Source: Lucinisca nassula
Lineage: Eukaryota; Mollusca; Bivalvia; Lucinida; Lucinidae
Length of the DNA: 64,000 bases
Reading direction: 5' to 3'
NCBI GenBank assembly: GCA_963580285.1
Contig: OY757024.1
Span: forward strand, 127,038,045 to 127,102,044
Shown: piece by piece, positions 1 through 11,334 of the stretch
How positions within the stretch are numbered: position 1 is the first letter of the stretch
How the letters are laid out: each line of letters begins with the position of its first letter
Made by a program: the position numbers and the translations under genes
The notes under the pieces: generated by a model
What the model was told of the DNA's origin: nothing
Databases searched by the model: none
Seen by the model: only the letters and a program-made list of their open reading frames with translations

Positions 1-320
1 AGATATCTCTTGCTACACGAAGGAGCACAACGAAATTTGATAGGGTGCGCGAATGCGCAGGCTGCTCGGAGCAGACGGTCTTTGCAGGGCCCACATGTAT
101 TTTGTAGAGATTTCACTTGCTACACGAAGGAGCACAACGAACTTTGATAAGACTGTGCGAATGCGCAGGCTGCTCTGAGCAGACGGTCTTTGCAGGGTGC
201 AAATGTAAATTGTATAGATTTCTCTTGCTGCACGAAGGAGCATTGGGCCCTTAGCTATCATTACAGCACACAAGGAAAGGATCACACTGCGCAACTGCAC
301 AGGCAGCACTGAGCAGACGG
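1..320. repeat. 107-108 bp tandem repeat, about 2.7 copies
   Basis: The motif TGCTACACGAAGGAGCA recurs at 11, 118 and (as TGCTGCACGAAGGAGCA) 226, giving periods of 107 and 108. Each unit carries a GCGCAGGCTGCTC-GAGCAGACGGTC segment. The array is cut by the left edge of the window. No coding signal was seen. Confidence 0.85.
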
Positions 321-1090
321 TCCTCCATGTGAATTGAAGTAAATTATTCCAAACAATATGACTGCTTGTAAATTAGAAGAGTCACTTCAGTATAAAAATA
401 TTTCATTTGCCTTTTTGTATATAATTAAATGAAGCGTTGCAGTATGACATGCTATCAACAGTGATTGGTGTTTATTGCACTGAGGTGTGAATTTCGCAAC
501 AAACGGATTTAGAATACTGCAGTTGAGAAGGTGCTAATTATTGGACGTGCCAAGGGACTCAAAACTCTAGAAAACTGTGGCCAATATACACACATTTTGT
601 AATCCCCAAGGGGGTGTCATAACAAAGACTAATTTTAACACAATACAATACAATACACTCTGGGTCTTGGAAGTTATTTTTTTGTCAAATAAAACTATTT
701 TGTCATTATTTTTTTCACAAGATAGAGAGAACAGTACCCTTAGAAATGACCCTTGCCACACTTCAATTATGTCTTTTGGCGACGAGATTGGGGAAAAACT
801 TACGATAATTTGTCTTTTATTCCCACCAAGAAAAAATAAACAAAACACATTTACATTTGTAATGTCACATTGCCATACACCGAATTCGTTTAAGTCTGGG
901 ACAGGGAACCATGTTTTACCTGTGGGGCATCTGGGTAAAAGTGAAGCGTGTTATATATACGAACTAATTTTTTTTCCGCCGATCAGACACTGAAAACCGG
1001 GTGCGTATTATACACGGCGAAATACGGTATCTGATAAAGTGACCTAAAGGGAAGCCCCTTTGTCTGACTTTATGGGATTGTTAAGCCATT
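321..1090. other. No gene recognised
   Basis: AT-rich non-coding sequence. Open frames here (577-993) resemble no protein family I know and have no splice or composition support. The stretch 940-1030 may be an eroded repeat. Presumed 3'-side intron of the ABCC-like gene. Confidence 0.5.
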
Positions 1091-1092
1091 TT

Positions 1093-1293
1093 TAACCCTT
1101 ATCTCGCCGCATAAATTAATTATGCCACTCCCATCATTGTTTATCAACCAATGAAATAACTTCATATAATATATTTGTTCATTTCAGAAACTGCATGACA
1201 GTGTGGATCCTAATCAGATGGCTTCAGAAGCCATCTGATCTGGATCTACACTGTTTGCAAAAGTAAGGGTTGTGGTGCACAGCAGGATAAGAG
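1093..1293. mobile_element. MITE family A (TTAA, GATC-hairpin)
   Basis: About 200 bp. It starts near AACCCTTATC and ends AGCAGGATAAG, with a central inverted repeat ATCAGATGGCTTC-GAAGCCATCTGAT at 1213-1240 framed by CAGTGTGGATCC and GGATCTACACTG. The family recurs about 13 times in the window. The termini here are slightly eroded. Confidence 0.8.
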
Positions 1294-1352
1294 ATAACAT
1301 CCATTCAGACTGTGCTTCCAGCTCCCATGCTTTTACAGTGTAATGACTTGCC

Positions 1353-1650
1353 TCTGCCCACCGGGGCTTGAAGAAATAGATGGGCTGCATGATGCTTCCA
1401 CGCAGAGCTGAAACCGACTGTTCATGAGTACTGGAAAAATGCTTAGAGTATCTAAGCCTGCCCAGGCAAAGTAGTACGAGTCGGACCGTCTATGCTTATA
1501 AACCCTATTGCTTTCATTGGGTGACAAGGCTTGAGATGTCATTTCATCTTAATGTCTAGTAAAAGTACCACTAAATTGGAAGCAACGTCTCCAAAATGAT
1601 CTATACAGTGTTGATGGGGACCTTAAACCTCAAATCAAACAAACAGTGTT
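1353..1650 (+). mobile_element. SINE-like retroposon family D
   Basis: Begins near GGGGCTTGAAGAAATAGATG and ends TTAAACCTCAAATCAAACAAAC. The same roughly 300-bp unit occurs about ten times here in both orientations, and one copy (47980-48281) has a perfect 15-bp target duplication. No tRNA-like promoter is obvious at the head, so class is inferred from the A/C-rich tail and the duplication. Confidence 0.7.
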
Positions 1651-1689
1651 ATGATATTTGCATCTTCAAAAACCACATTCATCACGTGG

Positions 1690-1905
1690 ACAAGTCCGTG
1701 AAATGAACACCCCCTTACACCCCACTTTGTATAGAGAAAACTGGGGTTTACGGGGGTATACCATATTTTTCTTATTTTTTACTCCCAGACATAGGTTGTG
1801 GGTACTCGTTAGAACCGCCTCAATGAGGCGGTTCTAACGAGCACCCACAATCTATGTTTGCAGTATTTATAAGAAAAAAATCACGGATTTTCATCAGAAA
1901 AATTG
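1690..1905. mobile_element. MITE family F with central palindrome
   Basis: The core at about 1800-1848 is a near-perfect palindrome (GGTACTCGTTAGAACCGCCT and its complement), flanked by CATAGGTTGTG and CACAATCTATG. Matching elements lie at 60328-60598 and, eroded, at 22170-22235 and 52935-53000. All share a left segment ending ACTGGGGTTTAC/TTGGGGTATACC. Confidence 0.7.
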
Positions 1906-1964
1906 TTATTTTGGAGATGTGAAAAATGCACTATGTTGCCATGTGTGTTATTGTAATGGCCTAC

Positions 1965-2217
1965 CTGTAACCTCCTAAAGCAGACAACTAGTTCACTGAT
2001 GTATCTAACTGCCATCTGACAGAAGAAGCAGATAGTATCCTGTACCGCAATAAAGTACCACAAAACTTTGAACACTAACGCAGCTGTGAAATGTTCTTCT
2101 TTGATAAGTGTTAGTACTGCCAGAGTAGTTAGTAGCGGTACAAATCTGCCAAGTGTGCCTGTTTCATCCCAAACACCATTGATGTACATTGCCTGTCTTA
2201 TGATACTCAATTCAGAC
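1965..2217 (-). CDS. ABCC4-like: ABCC4-like transporter, variable exon V8
   Basis: Single 253-base exon, 84 full codons after one entry base (phase 2 in, phase 0 out). The acceptor is TTTAACAG|GTCTGAATTG and the donor TTACAG|GTAGGC. It begins with SELSIIRQAMYINGVW and ends ISELVVCFRRLQ, matching the TM5-TM6 region of TMD1 of MRP4-type ABC transporters, where the family ends in a RRIQ-like motif before NBD1. About 20 apolar residues (LLTTLAVLTL) and a second helix (FKVLWYFIAVQDTICFF) are visible. It is the most diverged intact copy, grouping with V6 and V7 by the S-E-x-x-x-x-R start and ING motif. As the last copy in gene order it should splice to a common exon beyond position 1. The reading frame is intact, so it may be functional; expression is unknown. 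Confidence 0.82.
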
Positions 2218-2289
2218 CTGTTAAATATTTTCCAAAAAAGCTGTCCAATGCTGACAGTAGCAGCAGTTTTCAGCACAATGCAAGAATTT

Positions 2290-2605
2290 AATTAATAAAT
2301 CAAGTATATATAAATGTGCACAACTTCTGTTTCCAAATGCACATTTTTAACAAAATTAAGTGTAAATGCTGGAAGAACATAAGACAATTAGAATGAAATA
2401 TCTGGTGAAAGCAACCAGGTATTCTATACCGCTTTATAAAATTGTAACATGGTTAAAAGATGGATTCCAAAAATGCATTATATAATTAGAAAAATGAAAA
2501 TGAATGGCCATTTTCTATATAATCTATGTATTTTGTATGGATGTCATTATGGCAATTAAACCAACACTGTTTTTGTTTTGGAGGTTGTGGTGTAGCAGAC
2601 ACATT
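2290..2605. other. Intron, no feature recognised
   Basis: AT-rich intronic DNA upstream (in gene sense) of V8. No conserved motif or repeat with another copy in the window was seen. Confidence 0.5.
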
Positions 2606-2608
2606 TTT

Positions 2609-2833
2609 TAACCCATTTTGTACCGGAAAGCCCAAATCGAGTACCAGGGCAAACAGTGAAGGCCCAGATCTGATGCCGCAGAACGCGCCGTCTGATCAGG
2701 ACCTCCACTGTTTGCAAAAAGTTCAGCTATCTCCCAAATCAATTTTGAAGAAAACATGACTCGATACCCCTAAATTTTGAAATGGACTCGTACTATATAT
2801 AAGGAGGAAAATTCCATTTGGTACAAAAAGGGA
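2609..2833. mobile_element. MITE family B (TTAA, GATC-hairpin)
   Basis: About 225 bp, starting TTAACCCATTTTGTACC and ending GGTACAAAAAGGG, giving terminal inverted repeats. The centre holds GCAAACAGTG-GGCCCAGATC against GATCAGGACC-CACTGTTTGC. The family recurs about eleven times. TTAA flanks both ends of the better-preserved copies. Confidence 0.85.
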
Positions 2834-2877
2834 TAAGCTGGAGAAAGCAATAGCAAAGCAACAGAAGAATACAAGAA

Positions 2878-3120
2878 ACACACACACACACACCACCCAC
2901 ACACTCTCACACACCACCCTCACACACCACCCTCACACTCTCACACACCACCCTCACACTCACACACCACCCTCACACTCTCTCACACACACACACACAC
3001 CACCCACACACTCACACACCACCCTCACACTCTCACACACACACACACATACACACACACACACACACCACCCACACACTCTCAGACGCACACACACCAC
3101 CCACACACTCTCACACACAC
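2878..3120. repeat. CA-rich micro/minisatellite
   Basis: Runs of CACACACA broken by CCACCCTCACACTCT units, about 240 bp. Length is likely polymorphic. It abuts the 3' end of a minus-strand Penelope-like fragment. Confidence 0.9.
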
Positions 3121-3124
3121 AAGC

Positions 3125-4260
3125 TTGGAAAAAAGTGCTCAGTAGCCTATTATAGCAACAGCCATCATAGAAGGGAAGGCAATGATCAGGAACCCCACAC
3201 ATCCCATCAAAGACACCAAAGGGAAAGAATAACTAAACCCTAATGAAAATATCACAACTGCAAAGCCAAAATGACAGTCACTTTCCCACAAAATGACCAA
3301 ACGGCTATCCAAAATAAGAAGATATAAGAAATACAAACATGCATAGGCGAACCACAACAACAAGAAACCGCAACAGAAGAATGGTTTTGGAACGGTCAGT
3401 ATTTCACTGTGGGGCTTAAATCCATTTTACGTGGCCACAATCCTTGCCCTTGGTTGTCATGGTTTAGACAAATAGTTTGTTGAGTCTTTATGAAGGCTTT
3501 CTAAATCATCACGGTTATATCCAAAAACATAAAAATCTAACATCTACAGAGATGAAACAATGATGAGGACTCAACAGCATGAAATAACTGAAATGCTGCA
3601 GCAAAAAAAACCAAAAGCCAGACTCCAGTGAGCCCAACCAGAGACAGAGCATGAGGTACCAACCGACATGACCTAAAATTTAGGTAAGACTTTATACTGG
3701 AGCCATCACAGAATCTGAGGCCTGACGTGTAATTAAAGATCACCTCCCCACCCCAACCCCATTGGGCTTGAAGAAATAGATGTTTCCACACAGAGAGGGA
3801 AGCAAAATTATCAACTGTGATTGGGTTAACTACCATGCATGCAGTCTGTCGTATAACAATTATGTTGTTCCCTGTCTTTTTATATCGAAGAATGATTTTA
3901 CAAAATCGGGTACTGAAATCATTGTAAGCATATATTAAACCAACATTAAATATTGATACTAAATTGGAATGGCGCCTATAAAAGATAGGAAAGTCTTTTC
4001 GTAGTTTATGATACCAATAACCCTGATTAAGAAGTTTAGCAGTTAATAATTTATTATGAGTGTTGAAGTCAGTTACATGACTAGACACTCTGGCAAATCC
4101 AATTAATCAGGAAATATTAACACCATAGGATGCAGCATGAACAACATCCCCATCCAAGAAAGGAAAATATACAATCTCAAAATCAATTGTGTTTATCATA
4201 AATTTTGCAGGAAACAAATCCATCTACAATAGATAAATGTAAATCCAAAAATGGGGCTTC
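3125..4260 (-). mobile_element. Penelope-like element, 3' fragment
   Basis: The minus strand at about 4088-3537 reads VTDFNTHNKLLTAKLLNQGY, then FYRRHSNLV, ILRYKKTGNN and RQTACMVVNPITVDN. The plus-strand copies at 31.6-34.3 kb carry the same string just downstream of their reverse transcriptase. The stretch 3130-3530 matches their 3' UTR. The catalytic part is absent. The element is 5'-truncated about 14 bases beyond the donor of broken exon V7, and lies in the same orientation as the host gene. Confidence 0.75.
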
Positions 4261-4274
4261 GTTATCAATCATAC

Positions 4275-4528
4275 CTGCAATCTGTTTATACCAATGACTG
4301 TCTCACTGATGAATTTGACTGTCATTTGCATATAGAAGCAGAACATGTCTTCCACAACGAACATAATATATTGTATAAACATGTACATCAGAGGTGCCGT
4401 AATGTTTCTGCCATATCCAAGACACAATACAGCTAAAGTTGTGAGTTTGGGCACAGTCCTTCCAAGAGTATAAAATGATTCCCATAATCCTTAACATACA
4501 GCTTCTTCCTGTGGACAGCCATCTCGGA
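4275..4528 (-). pseudogene. ABCC4-like variable exon V7, broken
   Basis: Homologous to V6 and V8. It starts SEMAVHRKKLYV, aligned to SEMAVLRKKMTI of V6, and ends ISETVIGINRLQ with a good donor, TTGCAG|GTATGA. Three things argue that it is dead. At the acceptor, where V6 reads ACAG|GTCAGA, this copy reads TCAAGTCCGAG, so the aligned AG has become AA. The entry frame stops after about 29 codons. The second half (VPKLTTLAVLCLGYG to the end) lies in another frame, so there is at least one indel. The length is not 1 modulo 3. A Penelope-like insertion lies about 14 bases past the donor. It is a relic of the same exon array; inclusion in mRNA would shift the frame. Confidence 0.8.
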
Positions 4529-4780
4529 CTTGAGACAAATGTTTTTTTATCTTTGCCTTTTAATAACACGTCAACTACTACACCAGAAATATCTAATACA
4601 TTGTTTCAACAGTACTATATTCATTATTCAATTCTTATGCACTTTCGTATTTTACATGCAACATCTAACTGAAACAAAGCACTGACAGCACAAGGGGGTT
4701 GGCAGGTGGGGGGGAGGTTTGATGATCTCTGTGTGTATGCTGGAAAATGGTCCTGAACAATGCCACAGACTCTTTCATTT

Positions 4781-4905
4781 AACCCTTAAATTCCTTTACT
4801 GTAAACAAACAGTATAGATCCTGATCTGGGCCTTCACTGTTTGCCAAACCCAACACACGATTCCAGCCAAGATTCTACAGAAAACCCTTACGCAATTCTA
4901 CAAAG
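4781..4905. mobile_element. Eroded MITE family B remnant
   Basis: AACCCTTAAATTCC followed by ATCCTGATCTGGGCC, CACTGTTTGCC and a family-B-like right arm. The ends are degraded. Confidence 0.55.
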
Positions 4906-5049
4906 CAAGAGTTTGTTTGATACGAATACTGCGTGATTTTCATGATGTGCATGTGCACGTGCAAAATGCAAAAATTGCAAAATTTTCGTAATCACAATAT
5001 TTTTGGCACTTTCTTTACTGTCATTATAAGGTCCGAATTGTTTAAGTTA

Positions 5050-6034
5050 AAAAGCCAGCAAAACATTTCATAAGAACAAGCCAATGTCCCGAAGTAAGGG
5101 CGATCATCATTGTGCCCTCTGTACGGTGGGCTTTCATACCGCCAAGTTGCAGAGTGTATGGGTTGTTTGCACACTACGATTGCTCGATTGGTTGAAAGGC
5201 ACAGCGCTACTGGGTCTGTGGACAACAGACAATGCCCTGGATGTGAATATGTTACTACACGTCAGCAGGTCAGGTACATTGTTTTGAGTCATTTACACAA
5301 CCAATTCAGGACATCTGTGGAAACTGCCCAGGAGACAGTGGGAACTCATAACCTACGCATAAGTGCCTTAACTGTAAGGCGGCGTCTCCTGGAACGCGGT
5401 ATTTCTAGCCATAAGGCATATAGGGAGAAAGTTTTGATGGCGGAATGTTGAATCAGTCGCTTTAACTGGTGTTGACAGTGTATCTGATCAACACAACAGC
5501 ATTGGTGTGGTGTACTGTTCACGGACGAGACCTGTTTTTCTGTTGAAATGTTTGATAGGTGGCATAAAGTATGGTATCATCATGGGGAGCAAATTCTTGA
5601 CTGTTGTGTTAAACAATCATCATGTTGGGGTGGTGGTAACGTAATGGTGTGGGGAGGGATCTCATGGGGCCACAAAACACAACTCGTTGATGGCAATTTG
5701 ACGGGACATTGGTACATCGATGAAATCGTAAAGCCTGAGGTGGTACCATTTTTACACAATAATGGTGATGCTATGATTTTCCAATAAGAAAATGCACATG
5801 CTCATTCTGCGTGATTAACCATGGACTTTTTCAATCAAAATGGTGTGCAAGTTCTTCCTTGGCCTGCGTTATTTAAACCCAACTGAACACCTTCATGACC
5901 AGCTCGGAAAACGTGTATACAGCGGACGCCATCCCCCAATCGACCGTCAGCAGCTTGCCATGGTGCTACAGGAAGAATGTAACAACATCACACAAGACCA
6001 GATACAGCGTTTAATTCGAAGCATCAGGCGTTGA
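5050..6034 (+). pseudogene. Tc1/mariner-like transposase, degenerate
   Basis: Reads in pieces. An N-terminal helix-turn-helix part (GGLSYRQVAECMGCLHTTIARLVERH, residues split by erosion; about 5125-5200) is followed by a second HTH (ISALTVRRRLLERGI). A catalytic core fragment GGGNVMVWGGIS lies near 5620-5660 and a C-terminal part (LNPTEHLHDQLGKRV) at 5860-5910. Stops and frame changes occur near 5450, 5786 and 5815. Tc1-type DDE transposases of about 340 residues have this order of domains. No clear terminal inverted repeats were found, so the element ends are not assigned. It is not functional. Confidence 0.8.
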
Positions 6035-6427
6035 TGCCAAGCAACACTTGATGCTAATGGTGGACATACCAGGTGTTAGGATATGTGATTTTGATTTTTC
6101 GGGTTGGTGGACTAAGTCTAATTCACTTCTCCATATCTCTGCATCCAATGAAATGTTGTAACTCTGTAGTGAGTCTGTGGATTAGTTATTGATAATTCAT
6201 TAAACGTGATCAAATGCTGGAAATATTGTGAATCCATCAAAATTTGAGGTATACCAGTAGTACTAGTCGTGCCTTTTCATTGAATCTGAGTATAAAAGTA
6301 AGCATTTACAATAAGTGATAGTCCCATGGACATGAGCAATGAAGAGCTCCTGTGCTTTGTAACTCTCGGTGAACTGAAAAACAATCAACCAAAAAATGTC
6401 AAATGTATGTATTTGCCATGTATTTTG

Positions 6428-6665
6428 TTTGTTTGAGATGAGGTCATTTTGAGAATGCTGCTTCCAATTTTATCGGACTTTCACCAGACATTGAGCTGAA
6501 ATGACCTCTCAATCCCTACCCCCCCCCCCCATCCCCCCATAGAAACCGCTAGGGTTTAAGGAGTGGTCTTACTCACTGTTCCTGGGCAGGCTTAAATTAA
6601 GTGGTTTACCAGTTCTCAAGTTTGTTTGGTTTCAGCTCTGCAGTGAAGCACCATGCTGCCCAGTC
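6428..6665 (-). mobile_element. Retroposon family D, old copy
   Basis: Antisense family D: GAGATGAGGTCATTTTGAG, GCTTCCAATTTTATCGGAC, CATTGAGCTGAAATGAC, then CTGGGCAGGCTTAAAT. A run of C replaces part of it at 6520-6533. Confidence 0.6.
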
Positions 6666-6669
6666 CCAA

Positions 6670-7200
6670 TATGCGGGGCACATTTGTGATGTGATGTTAT
6701 AAACCCTAAATTGGCTCACATGCGGTTTTTATGGAGCTGACAGCAGCTGCTGTTACTAGTTTGGACACAATTTGAAACCTTAAAAAGGAAAAGTGCATTA
6801 GATTGGGAACAAGTGCATTGAAAAATTGTCCGCTCTGCAGACATGAAGCTGTTAGACAAGATATCTGAAAGTAAAACGGCTAGCCTGGCAAAATGAGACC
6901 AGATATACTAATAGACTAGGGTAAACAGACTACAAAAAGAAATAGGAAATAGAAGTGGTGTGATGTAACGACTACAACCATTGCCTATCAGACCATACTA
7001 TTTAATTAAGGGAAAGAGCTAACAAGATAGGACTTAAAACCCCACCTTATCCAACAGGTAGACAAAACAATAACATATAAATCCTTGTGCACAGTATGAG
7101 TCTCTAATGTCCAGTGATTAAAAAGTTGCAGACATAATTTTGATACAAGCATGGCTTGTGACCTTGACCTTTAAATGATGGCTCTGAATGAGGCTCAAGA
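6670..7200. other. Intron, no feature recognised
   Basis: Unique-looking intronic sequence with no repeat partner or coding signal that I can support. Confidence 0.4.
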
Positions 7201-7204
7201 AACT

Positions 7205-7335
7205 CACATCACTTTGCCTGGGCAGGCTTAAATCCTCTAAGTGGTTTACAAGTACTGGTGTGTGGTTGGTTTCAGCTCCGGGTAGAAGCATCATGTAGCC
7301 CATCTATTTCTTGAAGCTCCATTGGGTGGAGATGG
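7205..7335 (-). mobile_element. Retroposon family D fragment
   Basis: Contains CTGGGCAGGCTTAAATCCTC, GTGGTTTACAAGTACTGG and GCATCATGTAGCCCATC, the 5' half of family D in antisense. Confidence 0.6.
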
Positions 7336-7650
7336 AAAGATCAACTATAATGGACAAGGTGAATCCTATAAACCCCCACCCCTTCCTAGTTTGCAGTGGA
7401 TATGCTTGATGACTGATTGATTGTCTGATTGATTGATTAGTTGGTGTTTCATGGCACCACTTAAGTCTTTTAAAAGTGTTTCTATTTTACGTTCTTGCGA
7501 TCATCTTGTTCAACAGAGGGGAACAATTTGAGCAATTTTGACAGATGGTTACCGTGAAATCATTTGGAAACTAGAATTTGTTTTTCTACAAAAACACAGA
7601 TGTCTCCCCCGTTTTTGACTGCTAAGTATAACCTTGACATTGGAGGATGA
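7336..7650. other. Intron with pearl-core-like fragment
   Basis: Mostly unassigned. The segment 7460-7560 (TTTCTATTTTACG, CATCTTGTTCAACAGAG, GAGCAATTTTGACAG) resembles the tandem core at 22.3-23.9 kb. Confidence 0.4.
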
Positions 7651-7653
7651 GAA

Positions 7654-8296
7654 AACAAGAGCACCGCATGCGGGTGCCAACGCTCGTCTGCAGTTTCTTT
7701 TAGAAAACCAAAGTTCTAAGTCAAACAAGAGCAATCAAATTGCAAGATGGAGTTATAAAACTTGTAGGGAATGTAGCTCTTGTGATGGTGAGTATGTGTA
7801 TGAAGTTTCATGAAGGTAGGCCAAATACTTTTGGAAATATGGTCAAGGTTAAGGTTTTCGGTTAAATTTTCGAAAAATAGGTCAAACTTCAAAGGTCAAG
7901 GTCACAGATCAAAAAGTGTGGTATCACTGAAAAGGTCTTGTCCCAAGGAACATTCATGTGAAGTTTGAAGGCTCTGTTGTGAATAGTATTAAAATGAGAG
8001 CAAAAAATGTGTTTCAGAAAAAAAATGGAAAAGGGGAGATAATTCAGCCAAAATCAACAATGTTGTTATGGTCCTTGGTCAAAATGTAGCTCTTGTGATG
8101 ATGAGTGTGTGTATGAAGTTTCATGAGGCTAGGTCTAATACCTTTTAAGTTATAGCCAAGGTTAAGTTTTTTTGGAACGACGACGCCAGACGACAACGAC
8201 AATGCAGACGCCGGAGAGCCGCCAGACGACAACGCAGACGCCGGAGTGATGACAATAGCTCGAAAGTTTTTTTTCAAAAAACAGACGAGCTAAAAA
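7654..8296 (+). mobile_element. Hairpin-capped (pearl/Helentron-like) element
   Basis: Starts AACAAGAGCACCGCATGCGG (hairpin GCACC/GGTGC), then GCTCGTCTG. It ends with CAGACGAGC followed by TAAAAA, an exact complement of the 5' segment. A local arm, TAGCTCG, precedes the terminus, so the terminus can pair with either. Two core units (GTAGCTCTTGTGATG at about 7768 and 8085) and a GACGACGCCAGACGAC stretch lie inside. Confidence 0.7.
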
Positions 8297-11260
8297 TATG
8301 TGTCAGCTAATTTTCCTTAGCATATCCATATATGAAATTTCACAACCCTAGCTTACACGGTTCTTAAGTTAATCCGGATGAAAAAAAATATGTGTCAGCT
8401 TATTTTCCATCAGGAACGCATATATGAAATTTCAAAACCATAGCATACACGGTTCTAAAGTTATGGAATGCATCACTTTTAGCATACATTACAATAGACA
8501 CAAATTACCAAACTGACAAAGGGCCATAACTCAAATTTTGTCAAGCTTTAATCAGGTCATCTACTCATCACCACCAATCTTTTCATCAACTTTCAAGACT
8601 CTAGCTATAATAGTTTTTGAGATATCTTGCTGACAAGATTTTATTAAATAAAAATTTCAAAGGGCAATAACTCTTGAAAGAGGCATAATCCGGATGAGAA
8701 AAAAATACGCATCAGCTTATTTTCCATCAGGAATGCACATATGAAATTTCAAAACAATAGCATATACAGCTCTAAAGTTATGCTATGCATCACTTTTAGC
8801 ATACATTATAATGGGCACAAATTACCAAAATGACAAAGGGCCATAACTCACAAAGTATTTTTCGGAATTTTGTCAAAAGTTAAGCAGGTCATCTACTCAT
8901 CAACACCAATCTACTTGTATTAACCAACATTCAAGGCTGTAGCTATAATAGTTTTTGAGATATTTTGCTGACAAGATTTTATTCAAAAAACTTCAAAGGG
9001 CAATAACTCTTGAAAGGGGCATAATCCGGATGAGAAAAAAAATGCTTGTCAGCTAATTTCCATCAAGAATGCATATATGAAATTTCAAAACCGTAGCATA
9101 CACGGTTCTAAAGTTATGCTATGCATCACTTTTAGCATATATTACAATGGGCACAAATTACCAAAATGACAAAGGGCCATAATTCACAAAGTGTTTTTCG
9201 GAATTTTGTCAAAAGTTAATCAGTCCATCTACGGTACTCATCACCACCAATATGTTCACCAACTTTCAAGGCTCTAGCTCCAATAGTTTTTGAGATATCT
9301 TGCTGACAAGATTTTATTAAAAAAAATTTCAAAGGGCAATAACTCTTGAAAGGGGCATAATCTGGATGAGAAAACAAATACGCATCAGCTTATTTTCTAT
9401 TAGGAATGCATATATGAAATTTCAAAACCATAGAATACACAGTTCTAAAGTTATGCTATGCATCACTTTTAGCATTCATTACAATGGGCACAAATTACCA
9501 AAATGACAAAGGGTCATAACTTGCAAAGTATTTTTCAGAATTTTGTCAAAAGTTAATCAGTTCATATACTCATCACCACCAATATACTCAACAACTTTCA
9601 AGGCTCTAGCTCCAATAGTGTTTGAGATATTTTGCTGACAATATAGACCCTGATTAGCCACAATGACCTTAGATTCATCCCAGACATTTATATTACTTTG
9701 TTTGTTATGAGGTCTAACGTCCCCAGATAAACAATAGTGTTTGAGATATTTTGCTGACAAGATTTCATTAAAAAAAATTTCAAAGGGCAATAACTCTTGA
9801 AAGGGGCATAATCCGGACGAGAAAAAAAATACGCGTCAGCTAATTTTCCATGAGGAATCCATATATGAAATTTCAAAACCCTAGCATACACGGTTCTTTA
9901 GTTATGCTATGCATCACTTTTAGCATACATTACAATGGGCACAAATTACCATAATGACAAAGGGCCATAACTCACAAAGTATTTTTCAGAATTTTGTCAT
10001 AAGTTAATCAGTTCATCTACTCATCACAACCAATCTATTCACCAACTTTAAAGGCTCTAGCTCCAATAGTTTTTGAGATATCTTGCTGACAAGATTTTAT
10101 TAAATAAAAATTTCAAAGGGCAATAACTTTTGAAAGGGGCATAATCCTGACAAGAAAAAAAATACGCGTCAGCTTATTTTCTATCAGAAATGCATATTTG
10201 AAATTTCAAAACTATAGCATACACTGTTCTAAAGTTATGCTATGCATCACTTTTAGCATACATTACAATGGGCACAAATTACCAAAATGACAAAGGGCCA
10301 TAACTCACAAAGTATTTTTCGGAATTTTGTCATAAGTTAATCAGTTCATCTACTCATCACAACCAATCTATTCACCAACTTTCAAGGCTCTAGCTCCAAT
10401 AATTTTTGAGATTTCTTGCTGACAAGATTTTATTGAAAAAATTTCAAAGGGCAATAACTCTTGAAAGGGGCATAATCCGGACGAGAAAAAAAATACGCGT
10501 CAGCTAATTTTCCATGAGGAATCCATATATGAAATTTCAAAACCCTAGCATAATCGGTTCTAAAGTTATGCTATGCATCACTTTTAGCATACATTACAAT
10601 GGGCACAAATTACCAAAATGACAAAGGGCCATAACTCACAAAGTATTTTTCGGAATTTTGTCAAAAGTTAAGCAGGTCATCTACTCATCAACACCAATAT
10701 ATTCACCAACTTTCAAGGCTCTAGCTCCAATAGTTTTTGAGATTTCTTGCTGACAAGATTTTATTAAAAAAATTTCGAAGGGCAATTACTCTTGAAGGGG
10801 GCATAATCCGGACGAGAAAAAAAATACACGTCAGCTAATTTTCCATGAGGAATCCATATATGAAATTTCAAAACCCTAGCATACACGGTTCATACACGGT
10901 TCTTTAGTTATGCTATGCTTCACTTTTAGCATACATTACAATGGGCACAAATTACCAAAATGACAAAGGGCCATAACTCACAAAGTATTTATCGGAATTT
11001 TGTCAAAAGTTAATCAGTTCATCTACTCATCACCACCAATATATTCACCAACTTTCAAGGCTCTAGCTCCAATAGTTTTTGAGATATCTTGCTGACAAGA
11101 TTTTATTAAAAAAAATTCAAAGGGCAATAACTCTTGAAGGGGGCATAATCCGGACGAGAAAAAAAATACGCGTCAGCTAATTTTCCATGAGATATCCATA
11201 TATGAAATTTCAAAACCCTAGCATACACGGTTCTTTAGTTATGCTATGCATCAAAAGCGT
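8297..11260. repeat. About 330-bp tandem repeat array, about 9 copies
   Basis: The phrase CATAATCCGGATGAG (or CCGGACGAG) recurs near 8688, 9020, 9357, 9809, 10141, 10471, 10803 and 11147. Each unit carries GGGCCATAACTCACAAAG, TTTGAGATATCTTGCTGAC and GGGCAATAACTCTTGAAAG. The unit at 9.4-9.8 kb holds an 88-base insertion (about 9645-9732) flanked by a repeat of AATAGTGTTTGAGATATTTT. It directly follows a hairpin-capped end and may be an expanded core. Confidence 0.9.
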
Positions 11261-11334
11261 AACAGACCAGAACCAATATGCCCCTCCAACTTTTTCAAAG
11301 TCGGGGGCATAATAAGAAAGTTATTGACAGAACA

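Noticed and set aside
577..993. Plus-strand open frame of 138 codons
   Set aside because: No family resemblance, composition like the surrounding intron, and overlapped by an equally open antisense frame.
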